From the NCBI GenBank assembly GCA_023230245.1, contig JALNXT010000136.1, forward strand, positions 1 through 5,160: 5,160 nt of DNA, given 5' to 3'. Positions 1 to 5,160 of the stretch are shown piece after piece. The number at the start of each line of letters is the position of its first letter. Positions within the stretch are counted from its first letter, which is position 1. This DNA comes from Candidatus Cloacimonadota bacterium (GTDB taxonomy: Bacteria; Cloacimonadota; Cloacimonadia; Cloacimonadales; Cloacimonadaceae). The position numbers were made by a program, and so were the translations under genes. The notes beneath the pieces are model-generated. The model did no database searches and was not told the origin of the DNA. It saw only the letters and a program-made list of their open reading frames with translations.

Positions 1-439
1 AAAAACCAAGGATGCATGGCTAAACGAAGGCATAGCAGAATACCTCAAAAGGCTTTCTGCTTTCGTTACTGTGAATGTTATTGAGATTCCTGATATGAGT
101 ATAAAAATAGCAGGAAACACGGAGAGTGTGAAGGATCGCGAAGCGCAAACAATATTAAAACGTCTTGAACCAGATGATTATGTGGTTCTATTAGACGAAC
201 GTGGGACGGAGAAAACCTCACTTGAGTTTGCCGACTTTCTGATTAGTATATTAGAGACGAAGCATGTTGTGTTCGTGATCGGTGGGGTTTATGGTGTCGA
301 CCAGGCACTGAAAACCCGTGCTGATGCTTGCATAGCGCTTTCCCGGCTTACCTTTACCCACCGTATGGCGCGCTTGATTCTTTGCGAACAGCTATATCGG
401 GCGATGATGATTAAGGCGAACCGTTCTTACCATATATGA
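1..439 (+). CDS. rlmH: 23S rRNA (pseudouridine(1915)-N(3))-methyltransferase RlmH, 5' partial
   Basis: RlmH is a small SPOUT-class methyltransferase. From SAM it methylates N3 of pseudouridine 1915 in helix 69 of 23S rRNA on the assembled 70S ribosome, in the cytoplasm. The reading frame is open from base 2, giving 145 codons before TGA at 437-439. It opens with KTKDAWLNEGIAEYLKRL, which lines up with residues ~10-28 of known RlmH proteins, so only about ten N-terminal residues (the first beta strand) lie outside the window. The GTG at 71 is internal and not the start. Family hallmarks are the IEIPD segment (86-100), the SAM-binding glycine loop GGVYG (281-295) after a hydrophobic FVI strand, and the C-terminal knot helix and tail with EQLYRA and a terminal SYHI, equivalent to the YRA...YH end of the E. 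coli and S. aureus enzymes. Total length would be near the usual 155 residues. The frame looks intact. The next gene begins 13 nt downstream. Family assignment is from remembered family sequences. Confidence 0.95.
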   Translation, partial: KTKDAWLNEGIAEYLKRLSAFVTVNVIEIPDMSIKIAGNTESVKDREAQTILKRLEPDDYVVLLDERGTEKTSLEFADFLISILETKHVVFVIGGVYGVDQALKTRADACIALSRLTFTHRMARLILCEQLYRAMMIKANRSYHI

Positions 440-443
440 TATC

Positions 444-447
444 GAGG
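444..447 (+). promoter_or_regulatory. Ribosome binding site of the 47-aa membrane protein gene
   Basis: GAGG lies in the 13-nt gap after the rlmH stop, 5 nt before the ATG at 453. It supports this small reading frame being a translated gene and not a chance opening. Confidence 0.7.
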
Positions 448-452
448 TTAAA

Positions 453-596
453 ATGTATCAGATAATTTTGTCCACCCTTTTCAATGTAAAGTATTCTTTC
501 TGGATAATGGCTCAGGGTATGCTGGGGATATTCATCTTTATGGCCCTGTTCTATCTGCTTATCTACGCTCTGGAAAGACTATTTAAGGCTAAATAA
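453..596 (+). CDS. Small single-span membrane protein, possible OadG-related small transporter subunit
   Basis: This is a 47-residue protein starting at ATG 453 and ending at TAA 594-596. Residues ~16-40 form one strongly hydrophobic helix, and the last residues are basic (R42, K45, K47), which predicts a cytoplasmic C-terminus and an outside N-terminus. The core QGMLGIFIFMALFYLLIY (residues 21-38) resembles the QGMLGIF-type helix I recall from small OadG-like proteins. In sodium-pumping decarboxylases OadG anchors and assembles the complex. The long periplasmic or cytosolic tail of full OadG is absent, and no OadA or OadB gene is visible here. A good ribosome-binding site sits 5 nt upstream, the frame fills the gap between rlmH (13 nt) and the peptidase gene (1 nt), and the composition is clearly membrane-like. 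I am fairly sure it is a real gene and unsure of the family. Alternatives are a lineage-specific membrane microprotein or an accessory to the secretion-related gene that follows. Confidence 0.72.
   Translation: MYQIILSTLFNVKYSFWIMAQGMLGIFIFMALFYLLIYALERLFKAK
585..588 (+). promoter_or_regulatory. Ribosome binding site of the PorU-like gene, inside the preceding gene
   Basis: AAGG lies 9 nt before the GTG at 598, within the last codons of the membrane microprotein gene. Translation of the upstream gene therefore passes over this site and ends one base before the GTG, which suggests termination-reinitiation coupling. The site is modest, and the choice of GTG rests mainly on the signal peptide that it completes. 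Confidence 0.55.
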
Positions 597-597
597 A

Positions 598-3500
598 GTG
601 AAAAGACCTATAGTTTTACTTATTGCGATGATCGCAAGTAACTTGCTGTTTGGCAAAGTTACGCTAATTAGCACCCGCGGCTCAGAAATTCTGGTGGAAT
701 ACACTATAGATGACTGGAAGGTGGAAGAAACGGGTGAATTCAGCAATATAGTTGCGGCAGGAATGGATTTTGGCACAATATCCGGCGCACCCTTGTTGCC
801 ATTGGACATTTTTAAGATTGGCATGCCCCCTGCCGGAGATTTAGATTTCAGTATTCTTGAAAGTGACAAAACAATTGTGACGCTCAGTTCTAAGCTAATG
901 CCAGTGCCAACCGTTACGATGAAAGATGGCATGTCAGATTATACCTATCTCATTGACTTGGCTAAGTATGCAGATACAAGATCTGAGCTGCTTAGTGTTA
1001 GCCCTGTAAGCTTTCGGGGCTATAGCTTGGTTGATTTCACAATAAAACCATTTGTGTATGACGGACAAATGGAGCTAAGCGTTTACAGAAGGTTGTTAAT
1101 TAAAATAACCCTTCAAGGGGATATGAAGTATCGGGCTAACATAGCTAGCGATGCCATAACAGATGTGATGCTTAGTCAACTCGTGAATGCAGAGCAGGCG
1201 AAATTCTGGAGAAACGACACAAGAGCGCAAGTCAACTACGCAGATTTCGGTCTTAGCGGTTATTGGATGAGAATAGAGACCAATCGCGATGGCATACACA
1301 GATTGAATTACTCTCAGCTAAGTGCTTTTCCGCTTCAAGATATTGATCCCCGCATGTTTCGCATGTTTAGCACCTCTGGCAAGGTAATATCGCGTACGGT
1401 AGCGCAGCCAGGCCCAGAGTTTAAAGAGATTCCTATCCAAATATCAAATGAAGCCAGTGGAGTATTTGGAGCTAATGATTATATCTTGTTTTACGGAAGC
1501 TCTCGCGATGGAGATGGCATCAATAGCAACGTTCAGCGTGACCCTTTGTATATGAATCCATACTCACAGAATCAGGTATTTTGGCTTAGTTTCGGGAATA
1601 ATTTTAATGGCGCACCGCTACGGATAACGATGAGCAATGCCGAAACGACTTACACAGAAGCTTTGAACAATACCCCTGCATTTAAACACGTAGAGAGCGA
1701 GATCCATAGGCGCGAAGAAGATGGCTTCACCTGGTATAGCAATAGGCTTTTTGGGAACAGCACCTTGTCTTATCCTTTCCAGATAAACCTTGCAGATGTT
1801 GATACTTCGGGAACGCAGAGCCTTAGTTTGAAAATATATCAAGAAGATGTGAGTAATACTCACCGCATTAGTGTTGATGTTAATGGAGTGCTAATAAAAA
1901 ACACCGCAACTGGTACTACAGATTTTACCTGGTCAGGCGATTCTGCTTACCTTTTCAACAGAAGCCATAAAGGCTTTGTTAATGGCGCTAATTCAATTAA
2001 ATTAAATGTGTTTAGGGGTGCTACCGATAACCTGTATTTTGATTGGTATCGTGTGTCCTACCGGCAGAATTTGTACAAAGCTAATGCACAAAAACTTGCC
2101 TGGCATCAGCAGACAGGAGTGCCCAGTAGTTATCGCTATAACCTCACTGGAACACTTACCGATCTGATGATATTCAGGGCAAATAGTATCTATGATGTGC
2201 AGCAAATACCTCTGCAATATTCGTATTTTGTCTCTACAGGAACATCCTCAACGCGGTATCTTTTGCTAAACTCAAACGAAGCATACGCTCCGGTTAAAAT
2301 TGAGTTGGCCGACCCAGTAGATTTAACTAATGATACTTCCCAAGCCGATAATGTGATAATTACGACAGCCGAATTTAAGGCAAAAGCAGAAACACTCGTT
2401 CAAAAATATTGGAATACTTATGGCATTCGCAGCAGGGTAGTATTGCAAGATGATATATTTAACCAATTCAGTGGAGGACATCCTGATCCCGTGGCAATCA
2501 GGCAAGCGATAAGGTACTATTACTACAATCTTCCCGCCCCCAAATTGAGCTCGGTCACTCTCATCGGGATAGGAACAATAGACTGGCGAAACTACTCAGG
2601 CTCTTCATCGGCAAAGAATAAGCTGATGGTGTTTCAGTCTGATGAAATCGCTTACACCGTCTCTTTAGGTATCGCTTCAGATGATTTTTATGCCATGATA
2701 AACGCAAGTAACTATCCCGAATTGGCAATTGGTAGATATCCCGTTCGTAGCAACGCTGAGCTTGATATCATGCTTCAGAACTTCACAAATTATACCGAAT
2801 CACCAACGCCTGGATGGTGGAGAAACTCTATGGTATTCATAGGGGATGATCTCAATAATGGCCCATATACTGGAGAAGATATACACACCCAACAAACCGA
2901 GGATGCGGGTAACACTGTTGATGGCAGTATCTTGGTGGATAAGATATTTGCTTGGGAATACGAGTATGATGAGTTCCAAAACAAACCCCGGGTTAGAAAT
3001 GACATGTTTGCGGCCATCAATGAGGGAAGGCTGCTTTGGTGCTATATAGGCCATGGAGCCTATGATGCACTGGGTGCCGAGGACTTTTTGAATGGGGCAG
3101 TTGATATGGGCAGGTTCGCCAATACTGGGAAACTACCTTTCTTTATTGCTTCTTCCTGCAAGGTATCCCATTTCGATTATTGGGGATATGATAGCCTTGG
3201 AGAGAAACTAGTGTTGATGAACAATATCGGAGCAATTGCTTCCTTTGGAGCTTCACGAGTTAGTTTTCCAGGCAGCAACCAGCCACTGTTATTGTGGCTG
3301 TTAGAAGGTATAGCCAATAGGCGCCTTTCGCTTGGGGCTTCAGTTCTTGCTTCCAAATTACGTTTTCAGAACGCTTCCAATAATGCATCTTATACTTTAA
3401 TGGGAGATCCCGTTCTTAGAGTTGTGCCTCCCGAGCGAGATACCACTATGCAAGTGAGCGCACAAAGCTCAAGGGGAACAACACTCCATTCCAGAGATAC

Positions 3501-4449
3501 CGCCATAGTGGAAGGTAGCTTTAGCGGGCAACAGCTAAGTGGTGATGTTCAATTGAGAGCTTATAACAGCCAGAACTCGTATAAATTGGGGAATATAAGA
3601 GTTAGCCATCGAGGGACACAGCTATTCAGAGGTAGTTCTACCGCTACATCATCCGCTTATCAGGCGGGATTCGTCGTTCCAGACGATGTTGTGAATGGGA
3701 ATACGGGGCTTGTAGTGTCTTATTTCTGGGATGAGGCTAATAAAAAAGACTATAGCAACTCTCGGAAAGACATCAAGTTAAGCGATCAGCCTGTAGCCGG
3801 GAGCGATGATGATAACGATGGCCCCACCATAAAGATGTACTTGGGTTCATACGACTTCCGCTCCGGAGATACGGTCAACACTTCTCCCACCCTATATGCC
3901 AAGATATCAGATCCCCATGGCGTGAATATAACGGATGCAAACGGTCACAGCATTTTACTGGTGTTAGATAACTCTTTGCAACCCATCCCGATCACCCCAT
4001 ATTTTGATTATGATAAAGGCTCGTTCGATAGCGGAACTTTAGTTTATCAGATGGAGGGCTTAAGTGAAGGAGCTCACACACTGCAAGTAATAGCCTTCGA
4101 TAACTTTAATAACCCATCGGTAACGACCACCACTTTTATCGCAAAACAATCCTCAGCGCTAAGTATTGAAAGGCTGCTAATCTATCCTAACCCAATTAGT
4201 AAAGATGGTTTTATTACCTTTATGTTATCTGCCTCTACAGATGTTAATATCGGCATCTACACCATCCGTGGTAAGCGTATACGTAATATCCAGGCACTTG
4301 GCAAGCAAGGCTTTAACAGTATCTCCTTTAATGGTAGGGATGATAAGGGAGCCCAACTGGCAAACAACACGTATTTTGTAAAAGTGAAAGCACAATCCAG
4401 TGCTGGCAAAAGCGTAGAAAAGACCGAGAAATTAGTAATCTTCAAATAG
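598..4449 (+). CDS. porU: PorU-like C25 (gingipain-type) cysteine peptidase, probable T9SS sortase, with C-terminal FlgD-like sorting domain
   Basis: PorU is the cell-surface transpeptidase of the type IX secretion system: it cuts sorting domains from secreted cargo and attaches the cargo to surface polysaccharide. This 1283-residue protein starts at GTG 598, because the next Met (residue 11) would cut the signal peptide in half. Visible order: signal peptide 1-~19 (KRPIVLLIAMIASNLLFG); an N-terminal beta region with the propeptide-like GAPLLP motif (63-68); a PorU-type module from YWMRIETNRDG (222) through ANDYILFYG; a C25 catalytic domain ~584-941 with SDDFY (694-698), IGRYPV (711-716), FIGDD (747-751), catalytic His819 in YIGHG, Cys854 in IASSC, and the closing LMGDPVLR (934-941); an Ig-like module with an acidic DDDNDGP loop (1070-1076), close to the DxEGP segment of PorU proteins; and a FlgD-like C-terminal domain from ~1188 with YPNP (1196-1199). 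The His-Cys spacing of 35 is close to that of gingipains. PorU is favoured over a secreted gingipain because of the 222-350 module and the GP-type Ig module. Domain calls are by eye. Confidence 0.85.
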   Translation: MKRPIVLLIAMIASNLLFGKVTLISTRGSEILVEYTIDDWKVEETGEFSNIVAAGMDFGTISGAPLLPLDIFKIGMPPAGDLDFSILESDKTIVTLSSKLMPVPTVTMKDGMSDYTYLIDLAKYADTRSELLSVSPVSFRGYSLVDFTIKPFVYDGQMELSVYRRLLIKITLQGDMKYRANIASDAITDVMLSQLVNAEQAKFWRNDTRAQVNYADFGLSGYWMRIETNRDGIHRLNYSQLSAFPLQDIDPRMFRMFSTSGKVISRTVAQPGPEFKEIPIQISNEASGVFGANDYILFYGSSRDGDGINSNVQRDPLYMNPYSQNQVFWLSFGNNFNGAPLRITMSNAETTYTEALNNTPAFKHVESEIHRREEDGFTWYSNRLFGNSTLSYPFQINLADVDTSGTQSLSLKIYQEDVSNTHRISVDVNGVLIKNTATGTTDFTWSGDSAYLFNRSHKGFVNGANSIKLNVFRGATDNLYFDWYRVSYRQNLYKANAQKLAWHQQTGVPSSYRYNLTGTLTDLMIFRANSIYDVQQIPLQYSYFVSTGTSSTRYLLLNSNEAYAPVKIELADPVDLTNDTSQADNVIITTAEFKAKAETLVQKYWNTYGIRSRVVLQDDIFNQFSGGHPDPVAIRQAIRYYYYNLPAPKLSSVTLIGIGTIDWRNYSGSSSAKNKLMVFQSDEIAYTVSLGIASDDFYAMINASNYPELAIGRYPVRSNAELDIMLQNFTNYTESPTPGWWRNSMVFIGDDLNNGPYTGEDIHTQQTEDAGNTVDGSILVDKIFAWEYEYDEFQNKPRVRNDMFAAINEGRLLWCYIGHGAYDALGAEDFLNGAVDMGRFANTGKLPFFIASSCKVSHFDYWGYDSLGEKLVLMNNIGAIASFGASRVSFPGSNQPLLLWLLEGIANRRLSLGASVLASKLRFQNASNNASYTLMGDPVLRVVPPERDTTMQVSAQSSRGTTLHSRDTAIVEGSFSGQQLSGDVQLRAYNSQNSYKLGNIRVSHRGTQLFRGSSTATSSAYQAGFVVPDDVVNGNTGLVVSYFWDEANKKDYSNSRKDIKLSDQPVAGSDDDNDGPTIKMYLGSYDFRSGDTVNTSPTLYAKISDPHGVNITDANGHSILLVLDNSLQPIPITPYFDYDKGSFDSGTLVYQMEGLSEGAHTLQVIAFDNFNNPSVTTTTFIAKQSSALSIERLLIYPNPISKDGFITFMLSASTDVNIGIYTIRGKRIRNIQALGKQGFNSISFNGRDDKGAQLANNTYFVKVKAQSSAGKSVEKTEKLVIFK
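1351..1368 (+). repeat. Perfect 9-bp tandem duplication within the PorU-like gene
   Basis: CGCATGTTT occurs twice back to back, giving the peptide RMFRMF at residues 252-257, in the segment where PorU proteins usually have a single N-x-R-x-F-like strand. It is in frame and does not disturb the gene. It could be a slippage product or simple chance, and no function is implied. Confidence 0.6.
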
Positions 4450-4452
4450 GAG
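4448..4452 (+). promoter_or_regulatory. Ribosome binding site of cysS overlapping the porU-like stop codon
   Basis: AGGAG shares its first two bases with the TAG stop of the upstream gene and lies 6 nt before the TTG at 4459. It is the strongest Shine-Dalgarno match in the window and fixes TTG as the start of cysS, since there is no in-frame ATG or GTG at the proper distance. Confidence 0.8.
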
Positions 4453-4458
4453 CTATCC

Positions 4459-5160
4459 TTGATTTTATACAACACTAAAACCCGTAAAAAAGAAGAGTTC
4501 ATTCCTTTAAAGGCAGGCAAGGTAAGCATTTATGCCTGCGGTCCCACCGTTTACAACTATTTCCACATAGGCAATGCGCGTGCATTTGTATTCTTCGACG
4601 TTGTGTACCGTTATTTTGAGTATCGGGGCATGGAAGTTACCTATGTACAAAACATCACCGATATCGATGATAAGATCATAACGCAATCTGTAGATGAAGG
4701 TATCAGTTTCTCTGAGGTAGCTGCCAAATACACACTTGCCTTCCATCAGGATTGTGCCGCCTTAGGTATCAAACTGCCTACTGTGCAGCCACTTGCCACG
4801 CATGTAATGGACGATATCATTAGCACCATTCAAACCTTAGTTAGCAAGGGTTTTGCCTATGAATCCAATGGTGATGTGTATTTTGATACAGTCAGCCTGG
4901 CAAGTTACGGTTCACTATCTGGAAAGAAGACGGAAGAGCAGCAGACTGGGGCAAGAGTGGCAGAGAATCTATTCAAACGAAACCCAACCGATTTTACGCT
5001 GTGGAAGAAAAGCAAACCCGGCGAACCTGTGTGGCAAAGCCCATGGGGAGAGGGACGCCCTGGCTGGCATACAGAATGTGTAGTGATGAGTCAGAAGTAT
5101 CTAGGCGAGACCTTTGATATTCATGGTGGGGGAATTGATCTGGTGTTTCCGCATCACGAA
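4459..5160 (+). CDS. cysS: Cysteinyl-tRNA synthetase, 3' partial
   Basis: This class I aminoacyl-tRNA synthetase uses ATP to join cysteine to tRNA-Cys in the cytoplasm. The frame is open for 234 codons from TTG 4459 to the window edge, about half of the usual ~460-490 residues. The start gives LILYNTKTRKKEEFIPL, the normal CysRS N-terminus. Visible motifs are the zinc ligand Cys27 in YACGPTVYN, the ATP-binding HIGN (36-39, the HIGH signature), NITDIDDKII (65-74), GDVYFDT (138-144), DFTLWKKSKPGEP (178-189), GWHTEC with zinc ligand Cys207 (202-207), and FDIHGGGIDLVFPHHE (219-234) with zinc ligand His232. The fourth zinc ligand (Glu, expected at 236), the KMSKS loop and the anticodon-binding domain lie past the right edge. 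It starts 9 nt after the PorU-like gene with a ribosome-binding site overlapping that gene's stop, so the two are probably in one transcript. No sign of frameshift or damage was seen. Confidence 0.97.
   Translation, partial: MILYNTKTRKKEEFIPLKAGKVSIYACGPTVYNYFHIGNARAFVFFDVVYRYFEYRGMEVTYVQNITDIDDKIITQSVDEGISFSEVAAKYTLAFHQDCAALGIKLPTVQPLATHVMDDIISTIQTLVSKGFAYESNGDVYFDTVSLASYGSLSGKKTEEQQTGARVAENLFKRNPTDFTLWKKSKPGEPVWQSPWGEGRPGWHTECVVMSQKYLGETFDIHGGGIDLVFPHHE

Noticed and set aside
71..73. GTG as the start of a shortened RlmH
   Set aside because: The frame is open upstream to the window edge and the upstream codons encode conserved RlmH residues (EYLKRL), so the real start is outside the window.
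463..470. TAATTTTG, matching the Bacteroidota -7 promoter consensus TAnnTTTG
   Set aside because: There is no TTTG or TTG box at the expected distance upstream, and it falls inside the microprotein codons, so a chance match in AT-rich DNA is more likely.
579..932. 117-codon open frame on the minus strand over the 5' end of the PorU-like gene
   Set aside because: It lies opposite a signal peptide and N-terminal domain that match a known architecture, and its protein has no recognisable motif.
2790..3054. Overlapping open frames on both strands (76, 84 and 67 codons) inside the C25 catalytic domain
   Set aside because: All are shadows of the catalytic domain frame, which carries the FIGDD and GHG motifs here. 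None has a ribosome-binding site or a recognisable family.
4257..4746. Minus-strand frames of 90 and 79 codons over the porU/cysS junction
   Set aside because: They are antisense to the FlgD-like domain and to the CysRS motifs CGPT and HIGN, which are clearly the coding sense.
4853..5083. 76-codon plus-strand frame starting MPMNP
   Set aside because: It is an out-of-frame reading inside cysS, where the true frame gives GDVYFDT and GWHTEC.

Overview
The window reads as a compact, same-strand gene cluster from a member of the Fibrobacterota–Chlorobiota–Bacteroidota (FCB) superphylum. The main reason is a large C25 (gingipain-type) cysteine peptidase with the architecture of PorU, the type IX secretion system (T9SS) sortase, ending in a FlgD-like C-terminal sorting domain with a YPNP motif. 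The moderately AT-rich coding, the non-ATG starts and the placement of such a gene among housekeeping genes would fit Cloacimonadota or a relative. That lineage call is an inference from style, not a demonstrated match.

Layout, all on the plus strand: (1) positions 1-439, the 3' part of rlmH, encoding the 23S rRNA pseudouridine-1915 N3-methyltransferase, with only about the first ten residues missing off the left edge; (2) positions 453-596, a 47-codon gene for a single-span membrane microprotein resembling small OadG-like subunits; (3) positions 598-4449, a 1283-residue exported PorU-like C25 peptidase with a GTG start; (4) positions 4459-5160, the 5' half of cysS (cysteinyl-tRNA synthetase), with a TTG start and running off the right edge.

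The gaps are 13, 1 and 9 nt. Each downstream gene has a purine-rich ribosome-binding site lying in the gap or inside the end of the gene before it. I saw no promoter or hairpin terminator between genes, so the four are probably cotranscribed and partly translationally coupled. Two are translation genes (ribosome modification, tRNA charging) and one is a cell-envelope secretion gene, so the grouping looks like a mixed housekeeping operon rather than one pathway. No RNA genes, mobile elements, CRISPR arrays or gene-free stretches over 300 bases were seen. The least explained element is the membrane microprotein immediately upstream of the sortase-like gene.
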